Assembly (NCBI GenBank): GCA_947243795.1
Contig: OX365931.1
Location: forward strand, 248,001-312,000
DNA: 64,000 bases
Direction: 5' to 3'
Source: Saccharomyces uvarum
Lineage: Eukaryota > Ascomycota > Saccharomycetes > Saccharomycetales > Saccharomycetaceae
The notes under the pieces are model-generated. The model worked only from the letters and a program-made list of their open reading frames with translations. It did no database searches and had not been told where the DNA came from. Made by a program: the position numbers and the translations under genes. Every line of letters begins with the position of its first letter. Position 1 is the first letter of the stretch. Shown piece after piece: positions 10,701 to 19,070 of this stretch.

Positions 10701-12029
10701 GTTATAAAGAGAACGGACGGCGCTGAAGCGATACAGCGTTTGTTACAGTGGCAGTTGTTACTATTATCATTGCAAACTATCAATGAAGGAAAATTAGATG
10801 ACTCTACCATGATGGCAATTTTGAAGAGTATTGAAGATGAAAGTTCTCCATTGGTAAGAGTATACAAAGAATGGTTTATTTCTACTAAGATAGTCGAATA
10901 CTATAGAACCGGTAGTTCTAAATTTGCCGAAGACTACCTCTTCTCATTACTCGAGGATCACAGTAAACCAGTTTTTGTCGTTAGTGCAGAAAAGATATGC
11001 TTCTTGGTATTGAAAGAGTTAAGGAATGATGACGGCAAATATGGATTCGACCAGCTTTTAGACAAGTTTATTTGCACATTAGTTCCCAACGCAGCTTCAA
11101 ACAAGCCCCTAGTGAGACATTTTTCCAATTCTCTGGTGATTTCATTATGGCCGGCGTTTGAAAGCTATCTATCAAATCACACATTAAGAAGCATTATTGA
11201 GAACTTGTACATTAATGCCAAGAAGACTCAAGTTTTTGGTGAATACCGTACAGGTGATGCCAATATATGGGATCTAGAAAGTGATAAAAAATTAACGAAC
11301 ATGTTTGGTGGTGTCGCCAAAAAGATTACTGATCAAGATAGTCCTTACATTTCCGAATCTGTTTTTGATAAGTATTTACAAGTTAAAGATACCGTACCTA
11401 TCGGCACCGATGAAAGGTCATTGTGGCTGAATAAAAGAGACACCAATATAGATGCTGATGCCAGCGGGAGTACGAACTCTGATACGTCTCCATTGCAGAC
11501 AAAAAGTGGTGCTTGGGAGACCGTTCTCGACCTGGACAATAAAAAAACCAACGAGGTCGTCACGCGTTCCGACTTGATTGTTGTTTCTTCATTGGTAGAC
11601 AAACCACCCAATCTTGGAGGTATTTGCAGATTGTGCGATGTTTTAGGGGTCGGACTGCTGACTGTTCAAGACATCAAAGTCAAAAGCCATCCTCAATTCA
11701 AAAACGTGGCTGTCACTGCTGATAGATGGATGCCCATGGAAGAAGTTGCCTTGGAAAACATTGTAAGTTTCATGAAGGAAAAGAAGAAAGAAGGGTACAC
11801 ATTGATTGGGTTGGAGCAAACGGATAAATCACTGAAACTTGATAACGATTTCAAATTCCCCAAGAAATCGTTGATTTTGCTGGGTACGGAAGCATTTGGT
11901 ATTCCCGGTCCCTTACTGAGTGAACTGGATTTATGTTTGGAGATTCAACAGTTTGGTGTCATCAGATCAATGAATATACAAACTGCCACCGCGGTCATTG
12001 TCCATTCCTACACCATCCAACATATGTAA
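7719..12029 (+). CDS. TRM3: tRNA (guanosine-18 2'-O)-methyltransferase Trm3
   Basis: Trm3 methylates the ribose of G18 in the D-loop of many tRNAs, using S-adenosylmethionine. The ORF is 1436 residues from the ATG at 7719, equal to the S. cerevisiae protein. About 1280 residues of helical repeat-like sequence precede a C-terminal SpoU-type SPOUT domain. Its motifs are visible: NLGGICR near 1297, LLGTEAFGIP near 1387 and SMNIQTATAV near 1415. It is convergent with RRP42, with 86 bp between the stops. Confidence 0.97.
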   Translation: MVKGALIGKYLSQVNQLQLISDLIQNDDLGQVLELIESASLNISIDNEIESSIFEKITEQIVEYARMKDEHSEMFCSSRTEMNDALRTSARLLCHLPGVWERFQTWISYRLYGIISKNHKHLFDDKFGKMTIQPFFDAFVKQQNVDVAHEKLDLNILSLFDFLEVVYLFDQSGSSTSTKSLDFIVVPLLGCNSEEIAESCSKLMRWHTKTLSERCNADENFDKLVWNFIKQLYTGDSQQPWKQKNSLSVLLRFLLTSNLSPELIGYIKTDMYWEHIQRELDHDVHEHKKLALSILKLTIQKLPAHTTDFKTTYFTWNVTPSVDTLNSWKKFTTLYEMIALDTSLNQIEAARQDVIKIFDNVHLHPSWGLILLSTGLKSSMESVRKYVMKLMFSVTNMSVFSSNIPLLTKTLLPAAMLAHYFRVKDNSCPHGERLSSFVKDLLTETTNDLSELLSEILGLLVEKAISFDPSRIYVSFGILEFFQKSKLKAINSDHLSLIRKLYEFEGEEEVLETTIQTIYLKLLLYIDPSVSASELLFTLLSHIKHKKGSYEYVEPLYENYRDLAVSHFDDLQAKENIMPNIGKDAIFDLLALVIFDYKNIEVTPNLLIEIAKSKQDIPEYTPSAITFLTELLSGKPSNGYTYENATALLSYPSFTISTWKSLKAENLFESVKENFSNEKFKFFVAVYKKINECRFDIIELTFDGLLNIYELIKTSIDQGSRESFKVKDSLYSTFFDLMSIFLRTYALNRDCSNPDDDELHILLHLIAENINKDNGNYLGNLAVCNLMYFILDSYIHCSDCVSADEIAIVKFIFERFSSIWESVCSERLVLKERGLQLSLIRGLFHPAVLYFGLKQYIENLTLELEEHAQTIISLSHTRRSLLPLLGSQLRTFMKFYGDSLNEGVDCWWLINILVSTFRESQMDVNIFKLKPVISHLYDRKLNSYYTKGEELYEKVYGPDEVLARVSIIDSVLYANDQFKVQLIEKVTEKTNVLHVIKRTDGAEAIQRLLQWQLLLLSLQTINEGKLDDSTMMAILKSIEDESSPLVRVYKEWFISTKIVEYYRTGSSKFAEDYLFSLLEDHSKPVFVVSAEKICFLVLKELRNDDGKYGFDQLLDKFICTLVPNAASNKPLVRHFSNSLVISLWPAFESYLSNHTLRSIIENLYINAKKTQVFGEYRTGDANIWDLESDKKLTNMFGGVAKKITDQDSPYISESVFDKYLQVKDTVPIGTDERSLWLNKRDTNIDADASGSTNSDTSPLQTKSGAWETVLDLDNKKTNEVVTRSDLIVVSSLVDKPPNLGGICRLCDVLGVGLLTVQDIKVKSHPQFKNVAVTADRWMPMEEVALENIVSFMKEKKKEGYTLIGLEQTDKSLKLDNDFKFPKKSLILLGTEAFGIPGPLLSELDLCLEIQQFGVIRSMNIQTATAVIVHSYTIQHM

Positions 12030-12115
12030 TTCGGTTCAACCACGGTTGCTTCCTATTTTCAATCAAATATTTTGTAATTAGTATTTAACTTGTATTTGTA
12101 TTTATTCGTGATTAT

Positions 12116-12913
12116 TTATAAATTTTCCAATGATCGTACTATATCGGAGGCGTACTTCTCTACCATTGCAAGACCTTGTTTCAACAAATGAGGTTTGAAC
12201 CCTTTGACGTTCGAATCGTTTAACGCTACCGATCTGATGGGAGACGTAATCTTGCCGTTGGACCACGTAACAATTAGACCATTATTGGCCACTTCGCTTT
12301 CGTTGGCAGCAGGGTCCACGAGTATGTTGTTGCCCACGATGGCCAGTATGAACACCAGGGGTGGGCTGATTTCGAGCTTGGCCATGTCATAGTCATGGAA
12401 AGTGGGCAGCTCCTCTACTTCCAAATCGTCAAACGCAGAAATAAGCTTCGGTAGATATGTGGAGTTCAACGCGGAATAAATGGCAAACGATATTAAAGAA
12501 ACTGGGTATGAGTATGAAGAGATGACCAAGACATCGACGAATATTTTGAAGCTGTACTTCTTTGTCAATTGCAGTTTAGACGAGTCTATCCCGTTACCGG
12601 ACTTCAGAACCTTATTCAACAAGGAAGTGATCGTCTCCACTATCAGGGCATCGTCTCTTTGGCCTGCAATATCCACGTCGACCTGGAGCAGTTCGTTCTC
12701 CACAGAATGATCCACGACCTTGGACTTGATGCTCACAATGCATTCGCTACCGTCGCTGGCTATGATTCTGGACGACCCATTAGAACTTGGAAGGAAATCG
12801 GTAAAGATCTCTATGGGTCTGAATTGATGAGGTAGTCTCCCATCGGGTCTAATTGAAGGCGTACTTGCTAGCGAGTCGTACAGATACGACTTTTCCGCGA
12901 CTGAAAGGGACAT
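12116..12913 (-). CDS. RRP42: Exosome core ring subunit Rrp42
   Basis: Rrp42 is one of the six RNase PH-like subunits that form the ring of the RNA exosome, acting in 3'-end processing and decay of rRNA, snoRNA and mRNA in nucleus and cytoplasm. The 265-residue ORF starts at the ATG at 12913 and equals the S. cerevisiae length. It shows the family opening (SIRPDGR near residues 20-26). The yeast ring subunits are catalytically dead and act structurally. The upstream region has TAGGG motifs, described separately. Confidence 0.95.
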   Translation of the reverse strand: MSLSVAEKSYLYDSLASTPSIRPDGRLPHQFRPIEIFTDFLPSSNGSSRIIASDGSECIVSIKSKVVDHSVENELLQVDVDIAGQRDDALIVETITSLLNKVLKSGNGIDSSKLQLTKKYSFKIFVDVLVISSYSYPVSLISFAIYSALNSTYLPKLISAFDDLEVEELPTFHDYDMAKLEISPPLVFILAIVGNNILVDPAANESEVANNGLIVTWSNGKITSPIRSVALNDSNVKGFKPHLLKQGLAMVEKYASDIVRSLENL

Positions 12914-13309
12914 AGCTGCTTGTTTAAATGCAATCTGGAGTTGTTATGGTGCAAGAGCAAAATGGAGTCTCTACGGTCAACCTAACCATCACCATTACTA
13001 CAAGCTCCTCTATATTAATTGAGCGTTTCTTTTTCTGATTGAAAAAAAAAAATTAAAAAATTTCATCGCTTAGGGTTGGGGTGGCCGAGTTAGGGTTCGG
13101 GACCAGAGCGTGCCCTAGGGCTTTCGGAGATAATTTTCTTAATAGCGATTTTATTTTTTATTTTTCATTTTTTGAGCTATCTAGAAAGAATAGATTTATT
13201 TATTTATTTATTTGTTTGTTTGTTTGTTTTAATTATATATATGAAACGGAGGGAGTAGAAAGTAAACGCTATTTATATGAATGATGTGCAATAGTATGTG
13301 TGTTTGCTC
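12914..13309 (-). promoter_or_regulatory. RRP42 upstream region with TTAGGG (Tbf1-like) motifs
   Basis: This spacer lies between the TMA17 stop and the RRP42 start. It contains TTAGGGTT at 13070-13077 and again at 13090-13097, exactly 20 bp apart, and a CCCTAGGG palindrome at 13113-13120. TTAGGG is the Tbf1 recognition core. Poly(A) and A/T tracts flank the motifs at 13041-13060. At 13197-13230 there is an ATTT/GTTT tetranucleotide repeat near the TMA17 3' end. Confidence 0.55.
13197..13230. repeat. ATTT/GTTT tetranucleotide microsatellite
   Basis: About four ATTT units run directly into four GTTT units. It lies in the 3' flank of TMA17 and would end up in or near its 3' UTR. Confidence 0.8.
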
Positions 13310-13762
13310 TCAGATGAATATGCTGTTTGGGGTCACCACGTCGACGTTGGTGTTGTCCATGTCGACGTCGGGACCTTTGCCACCCTTGTCCTTAGCATCT
13401 GCCTCGTGCTTGCTCTTGCTGTGGCCCGTCTTCCTGTACACGGTTTCTTGCTCCAACGCGTCCACTCTCTCGTTGTAGTTGTTTAGCACGATGTCGTTTT
13501 CTCTGACGGAGTCCTTGTACAATGCCAGGTCCCCCGAGTCAATGTTCTCCAAGTCGTCGCTGTCGTCTGCGTCGAGACGCTCCTCGTCACCCTCCAACTT
13601 GGCAATGTACTTACCCAAGCGAGCGCTGGACCTCTGCAAGTGATTGATACTGTTCTCGATCTCCTTTTTGATCTGTGCCAATTCCATGTCGGACATACCG
13701 CTTATCGCCGTTTTGAATTCTTCGATCTGGATTGGTCTTCTGATACCGCCTGCTGAGCACAT
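13310..13762 (-). CDS. TMA17: Proteasome assembly chaperone Tma17/Adc17
   Basis: Tma17 (Adc17) is a stress-induced chaperone that helps the ATPase subunits Rpt6 and Rpt3 pair during assembly of the 19S base. The ORF is 150 residues from the ATG at 13762, matching S. cerevisiae. The sequence is mostly a charged coiled-coil helix (about 15-110), followed by a low-complexity Asp-rich tail. The gene sits downstream of a PACE-like motif and two stress-response elements, fitting its known Rpn4 and stress induction. Confidence 0.94.
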   Translation of the reverse strand: MCSAGGIRRPIQIEEFKTAISGMSDMELAQIKKEIENSINHLQRSSARLGKYIAKLEGDEERLDADDSDDLENIDSGDLALYKDSVRENDIVLNNYNERVDALEQETVYRKTGHSKSKHEADAKDKGGKGPDVDMDNTNVDVVTPNSIFI

Positions 13763-13888
13763 TTTGTTGTTTGTGAGTGTGAGTGTGATTGTTGTTATGC
13801 TTTATATTCTTGGAAAGCCTTGAACCTCTCTCTAGCAAGAGAAATAGAGTTCCTAATATTGAATTCCTGACGAAAAGTGTCTTATTTA

Positions 13889-13924
13889 TATGGCAAAGGG
13901 GGCTCTCGCCCTCGGTTTTAGGGG
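13889..13924 (-). promoter_or_regulatory. TMA17 promoter: PACE-like motif and two STREs
   Basis: TATGGCAAA at 13889-13897 matches 7 of 9 bases of the Rpn4 site (PACE, GGTGGCAAA). AGGGG stress-response elements follow at 13897-13901 and 13920-13924. They lie 125-165 bp upstream of the TMA17 ATG. The gene is known to respond to proteasome stress, so the match is plausible. The PACE is imperfect. Confidence 0.4.
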
Positions 13925-14049
13925 AGAAGCTAACAGTTTGTCGCCCTCGAAAAAGGCCCGTAAGCGCGCATTTATCGACTTATGGAGTTATAAAGTTTTG
14001 TATCCACCGCGGGCATTAGGTAATGGCGATCAGCTTGGGATGAGGCTGG

Positions 14050-15996
14050 TTAGTCTGTCACGGAGGAGTGCCTCCTTATCCAAGAGCTGGCCAGGTGGCT
14101 GGCGGTGGAGACCACTCCCTCGCGGTACGTGCCAGGGTCCTCGACCCTGGTCAGCCACGAGAAGAGCTTGTTCGGCTCTACACCACCGCTGGCCACGTCT
14201 ACGTCTACGTCGACGTCTTCGTCGGTGGGCTCTGCGTCTTGCGCTGACAAGATATCTGCACCGTCTCCTGGGAAGTGGGCACCGACCAGATGGTCTATCA
14301 CCGACCATCCGTAGGCGTTGGCGAACTTTCGTCTGACGATAATGTTGTTATGGGCATCCGGTTTTAGAGTGACGACCACTTTCCTCCAGTGCATTCCCTT
14401 GTGCCAGCGTCTTGCTATGATCTCTTCCAACTCCTTCCTGGTCTTCTTCTTGTCGCCCTGAGCTGCGGTTCCTTCAGGAAACGCTGCTGCCGGGGCTGGT
14501 AGATCCTTTTCCGTGTAGATCTTGTCATGTATGATAGTTGCAGCCCTTGTGTCAGGGTTCAAAAGATACCCAGTGTCAGGATACGGTGGCAGCACTGCAG
14601 ACTTCATGGATTTAATGACGGAAGTGTTCATCAAACGTTTAGATTTCCTGTCGTCCTGGTTTCCCTTGGCTTTCCAAAACGTATTCCAGGATGACGTGCT
14701 AGTTTTATCGCCGTCATTGTCGTTGTCATCACCGGGAATATCAGGATTGTCCTTGGGCTGGAAGAGAGGATCACACGAAGCTGTCGTTTGGCCTCCCAAC
14801 TTCTCAAGCAATTGAGAATAGTCCAAGAACAGCAAAGACGATGAATACAAGGGGACTATTCCGTCGTTTATGGCATTGATGTAGAGCGTTCTTCTTTTGA
14901 ATTGGGCGAGTACCTTCATCAGAGGGCCTTCTGATAGCAAGCAGAGCAGCGGTTTGTCACCGAATGTCGAGTCCTTCAGCCCTAGCTCTTGTCCTGTAGT
15001 ACCTATGACCCCCATCGACAACGACATTTTTACGTAATTGGGTGTGTTGGTAGCAATACCTAGCAATGGCGACGCTAATGTGATGAAGTTGACTGGTTCC
15101 ACTTTCTGGAAAAACTCTGGATACTTAATCTTAATGTAACAAATAGCAAAGGATTGCGTTAGCCCACCCAGTGAATGACCGATGAATGAAATTTTATTAA
15201 CAGAGTTGTCGTATAGCTCGTTGACGATGTAATTGGCCAGTCCGATGCCCAAAAACTTGATGCCCTTTTCAGTTTCACAGATATTCCTCATATACCCTTT
15301 GACAACTAGGCGCTCATCTGGATAGTTCACTTGTGCCTTGTATATCTCTTCCATAATATATTCCATGTCTGCTGTGACGTTCGATTGGAAGCCGTGAGTG
15401 AGAATGACTAGGTGCGACTTTTTAGAGGTACCAAGAAATTTTGGTACTGCCCATATATCGGCAGTAGTTAGTTTTTGTACTTGCAGCCCTATGCGTATGC
15501 GTGAAGTATTATCCTGAATATTCAATGCACTATTACTTCGTATCTTCTTTTTCAAAGATGCCTTAGTGTTGCCAATTGATATCTCGTAATTTACCTTGGT
15601 TTCTTTATTAAAAATAATTTGACTTACGACATCCACTATCCAGACATAACGTTGCTTGATTTGATGCAAGGATAACTCTGCAATAAATTTCTGCTGAGCC
15701 TGAAGATTTGATTGGAAAACTGGCTTGTCTGCCGAAGATATAATCTTTTGCGAGTGGTGATAGCCCTTGGTTCGCAAGTCGCAGTACAGGATAAATGGTC
15801 CCAACAGGTAAGCTGCCTTGTAGGATAACTTTGTGGTATTTTCAATTTTTACCCATAAAGAATCAAGCCTAATATCAGCGGGAATGTCATCGCCTTCGTA
15901 CAAGTCGTATGTAATAACGTATCTTTCTAGCTCACCCAATTTCACCGACGATTGCTCGTGGTATAGTACACTGTTGGATGCTGTACCAATATTCAT
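14050..15996 (-). CDS. Putative lipase, YDL109C (ROG1-like family)
   Basis: This is an alpha/beta-hydrolase of the yeast ROG1-like putative lipase family (YDL109C, ROG1, YDR444W, LPL1). The start at 15996 (MNIGTAS) gives 648 residues, close to the 647 remembered for S. cerevisiae. An in-frame ATG at 16089 would add 31 mostly basic residues. The oxyanion segment LTHGFQSN and the nucleophile elbow GHSLGG are intact. The C-terminal quarter is GC-rich in coding sequence and holds a DVDVDVDV repeat not expected of a catalytic fold. Its physiological substrate is unknown. Confidence 0.88.
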   Translation of the reverse strand: MNIGTASNSVLYHEQSSVKLGELERYVITYDLYEGDDIPADIRLDSLWVKIENTTKLSYKAAYLLGPFILYCDLRTKGYHHSQKIISSADKPVFQSNLQAQQKFIAELSLHQIKQRYVWIVDVVSQIIFNKETKVNYEISIGNTKASLKKKIRSNSALNIQDNTSRIRIGLQVQKLTTADIWAVPKFLGTSKKSHLVILTHGFQSNVTADMEYIMEEIYKAQVNYPDERLVVKGYMRNICETEKGIKFLGIGLANYIVNELYDNSVNKISFIGHSLGGLTQSFAICYIKIKYPEFFQKVEPVNFITLASPLLGIATNTPNYVKMSLSMGVIGTTGQELGLKDSTFGDKPLLCLLSEGPLMKVLAQFKRRTLYINAINDGIVPLYSSSLLFLDYSQLLEKLGGQTTASCDPLFQPKDNPDIPGDDNDNDGDKTSTSSWNTFWKAKGNQDDRKSKRLMNTSVIKSMKSAVLPPYPDTGYLLNPDTRAATIIHDKIYTEKDLPAPAAAFPEGTAAQGDKKKTRKELEEIIARRWHKGMHWRKVVVTLKPDAHNNIIVRRKFANAYGWSVIDHLVGAHFPGDGADILSAQDAEPTDEDVDVDVDVASGGVEPNKLFSWLTRVEDPGTYREGVVSTASHLASSWIRRHSSVTD

Positions 15997-16545
15997 GCTA
16001 TTGGCCGTTTTCCTTATTCTTTTTGACTCTATTTGATGCGATGAGATCAGTTTAAGATTTTGTGCCTGATTTTTTTTCCTTGTTTGCATATTTAATGCTT
16101 ACCTTTTCAACACTTTAAAAAAATACTACCACATCAAGCACGTTTTCCAAGAACAATTTTAGTATGGCCCTTGGGGGAATGATATTCTAGAACTTGATCG
16201 AACACACCCTTACTTCTATATCCAGCCAGCTCCAATATCGCAAGATCTACAGGTCTATCGGAACTAACAATCCTGCTCGTTTCCAAGTTTTTAGATATAT
16301 ATATATGCAGCATGATTTTCAAGTCTTCTAGAGTCCTAAAGTATTTCTTGACTTCAAAGGTCTACAAATTTATTTTTTTGTGCTATGAGATTTGATTTCA
16401 AGTATCGTGATGGAATATTGCAAATAGATCTCAAAAAAAAAAAAACAACCATAGTAGTAGAAAAATATAAACGAACTTAAGCACGTAACTTGAAGGCTCT
16501 TTAAATACACTTCCGAGTATCAAAGCAAGTATACTAGAGTGGATA
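15997..16545. other. YDL109C-KIN28 divergent spacer
   Basis: This 549-bp spacer carries both promoters and the possible YDL109C upstream start at 16089. It contains an A12 run (16434-16445) and a short TA run near 16294. I see no RNA gene. Confidence 0.6.
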
Positions 16546-17551
16546 ATGGAATACACAAAAGGTACGTACGGATCTATCGTTTGCCCACCGGTTATTTTCA
16601 ACATCGGCGAAGATTACTAACAAAGAATAATGCTTATTTCGACATAAATTTACTGTAGAAAAGAAAGTAGGTGAAGGTACCTATGCCGTTGTTTATTTGG
16701 GGTCTCAGCATTCTACTGGAAGAAAGATTGCTGTAAAGGAGATCAAAACATCTGAATTCAAAGATGGTTTGGATATGTCAGCTATACGTGAAGTCAAATA
16801 CTTGCAGGAAATGCAGCATCCAAACGTTATTGAATTAGTAGATATATTTATGGCTTATGATAATTTGAACCTCGTTTTAGAGTTTCTTCCCACCGATTTA
16901 GAAGTGGTAATAAAAGACAAATCAATACTGTTCACACCAGCAGATATAAAAGCATGGATGCTCATGACTTTGAGAGGAGTTTACCATTGCCATAGAAACT
17001 TTATTTTACACAGGGATCTGAAACCAAATAATTTACTGTTCTCACCAGATGGCCAAATCAAAGTAGCAGATTTTGGTCTAGCAAGGGCCATACCTGCCCC
17101 ACATGAAATATTAACGAGTAACGTGGTGACTAGATGGTACAGAGCACCAGAGCTTTTATTCGGAGCCAAGCATTATACATCAGCTATTGATATTTGGTCA
17201 GTAGGGGTTATATTTGCGGAATTAATGTTAAGGATACCATATCTACCAGGTCAAAATGACGTAGACCAAATGGAAGTTACATTTAGAGCCTTAGGGACGC
17301 CCACGGATAGAGCTTGGCCTGAGGTTTCTTCCTTTACGTCATACAACAAGTTACAAATATACCCACCTCCTTCAAGGGATGAATTGAGAAAAAGATTCAT
17401 CGCTGCTAGTGAATATGCATTAGATTTTATGTGCGGAATGCTAACGATGAACCCACAGAAGAGATGGAATGCAATTGAATGTTTAGAGAGTGATTATTTC
17501 AAAGAATTACCACCTCCTAGTGATCCCTCTACAATAAAAATACGTAGTTGA
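16546..17551 (+). CDS. KIN28: TFIIH cyclin-dependent kinase Kin28 (spliced)
   Basis: Kin28 is the CDK7-type kinase of TFIIH that phosphorylates Ser5 of the RNA polymerase II CTD, with cyclin Ccl1 and Tfb3. Exon 1 is 16546-16561 (MEYTK plus one base) and exon 2 is 16659-17551, giving 302 residues. It shows the glycine loop GEGTYAVV, VKEIK with the ATP-binding Lys, the PSTAIRE-like helix around DMSAIRE, HRDLKPNN, DFGLA, and the activation Thr in NVVTRWYRAPE. S. cerevisiae Kin28 is annotated as 306 residues starting MKVNMEYTK. Here the extra upstream ATG is absent. Confidence 0.96.
16562..16658 (+). other. KIN28: KIN28 intron
   Basis: This 97-nt intron starts with the non-consensus 5' splice site GTACGT, has a perfect TACTAAC branch site at 16615-16621, and ends in TAG at 16658. 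Joining G|AA restores the Glu codon in MEYTKEKK. Confidence 0.93.
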
Positions 17552-17774
17552 TTAGACCTTACATAGTTTATAAAAGTTCAGTTATCAACAATAGATATAC
17601 GCATTGCCCATTTAAATTAATGGTTGGCACCTTAATTTTCTATTGATTTTTTTTTGATGATTTTACATATATCATTGTAGAACTCAACTCAAAAGAATAA
17701 AAACAGCCTAATGCAAAAGTGAAAAAGAATAGCGATAAGTAACACAGAAAAGGAAAGGTCATCAGTTCAAAAGG

Positions 17775-18824
17775 ATGCAAAGGTTTGTCAGCAGGCTGGT
17801 GTCGGCACCACGAATATCCAACAAATTTCTAGAATCTTTTCCCAAGAAACGTACCATTAATAAGGTATTATTTCAGTTAGATACGAGGCTCACATACCAT
17901 GAAATGTACCCTATATTTGTACAGGTATCACAATTAACTAATAAAGAGAGTATTCCATGGAAGAAGAAGTACCCATATCTAAAGAGTTCAGATATCATGC
18001 AGATGCGAAATGTCTTGGTTACATTAAGGATGCAAAATAAGTTTGTACATAAAGATGTATTGGCTATGGAGAATAAACTATTAAACATTGCTGCTGAACT
18101 AGGTAACAATGACGCTATATCAATCTTGAGCTTCAATGTGGTACAAGCACAAGAAAATGACAAAACTAAAGACAATGATCAGAATGACGTTGAAACCGCC
18201 AATAGATTCATAAAAGAGTTGTATACACGCAATCACCATTTAACAATCAAATTAATAGGAGATACGTTTCTTAAAAATAAGGCTTATGACAAAGCTGAGA
18301 AATACTACAAAGAATTTTTGAAACTGGAAAATAACACCAAACTAGCTGGCGAAGTTTATGGGAATCTTGGAGAGATTCAAATAAAACAGGTGAACGGTTT
18401 TTTGGAGGCGGAAAAATCATGGCTGAAATGTATAGAACTGTTAGAACTTGAAAGAAGTTCACGTTGGTACTTCCTTTTGGCAAAGCTATACCTAAGTTCA
18501 GAACCGCTAAGGGCTAAACCACTGTTGGAAAGTTGTGCTTCAATTGGATTCAAAGACTGTTTTAAAACATTGGGGTTTCTTGAACTAAACTATTTCCAGA
18601 ACTATGAAAGAGCAAAAGAATGGTTCAAGCTAGGCATGGAAATAACGGATTTGGAATGCTTCCTTGGATTTTTCGATTGTTGTTTGAAATTAGAAGATAT
18701 TGAGAGTGCTAAAAACTGTCTGAAAAGTCTAAAAATTTTTCAGAATGATGAAAGCAAGAAAGTAATAGTCGACACTTTTTTGGAAAGTAGAAAAGATTCT
18801 ATGAAGCTACTTGAGAAAAAATGA
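17775..18824 (+). CDS. MSS2: Mitochondrial Cox2 C-terminus export factor Mss2
   Basis: Mss2 is a matrix-side inner-membrane protein needed to export the C-terminal domain of Cox2 to the intermembrane space, with Cox18 and Pnt1. The ORF is 349 residues (351 remembered for S. cerevisiae). The N-terminus (MQRFVSRLVSAPRISNK) is Arg-rich and lacks acidic residues, as in a mitochondrial presequence. TPR-like helical repeats occupy about 170-330. The 3' flank has a Puf3-type TGTAAATA at 18884-18891. Confidence 0.94.
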   Translation: MQRFVSRLVSAPRISNKFLESFPKKRTINKVLFQLDTRLTYHEMYPIFVQVSQLTNKESIPWKKKYPYLKSSDIMQMRNVLVTLRMQNKFVHKDVLAMENKLLNIAAELGNNDAISILSFNVVQAQENDKTKDNDQNDVETANRFIKELYTRNHHLTIKLIGDTFLKNKAYDKAEKYYKEFLKLENNTKLAGEVYGNLGEIQIKQVNGFLEAEKSWLKCIELLELERSSRWYFLLAKLYLSSEPLRAKPLLESCASIGFKDCFKTLGFLELNYFQNYERAKEWFKLGMEITDLECFLGFFDCCLKLEDIESAKNCLKSLKIFQNDESKKVIVDTFLESRKDSMKLLEKK

Positions 18825-19070
18825 TCTAACTATTGTTTTTGCCTTTTATATAAAGGTACTATTTTTAACTAATTGTGTAAATTTGTAAATATCTGACGTA
18901 ATGAATATTCATTTGATAAAATTTACAAAAAATGCGAACATGGTGAAACGAATAAAAAATCAGAATGTCAATAATGTTATCTATAAAGAAATTAGTTAGA
19001 AGGGAATCTTAAAATAATGATATCAAGAGTTGAAATGCAAGCGCCGAAAAAAAAAGAGTTACATCTTGTA

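Noticed and set aside
13081-13105. tRNA-like A-box (TGGCCGAGTTAGG) and B-box-like (GGTTCGGGACC) sequence
   Set aside because: The two boxes abut, leaving no room for a tRNA body, no acceptor stem pairs, and the B box misses key bases. The TTAGGG motifs explain it better.
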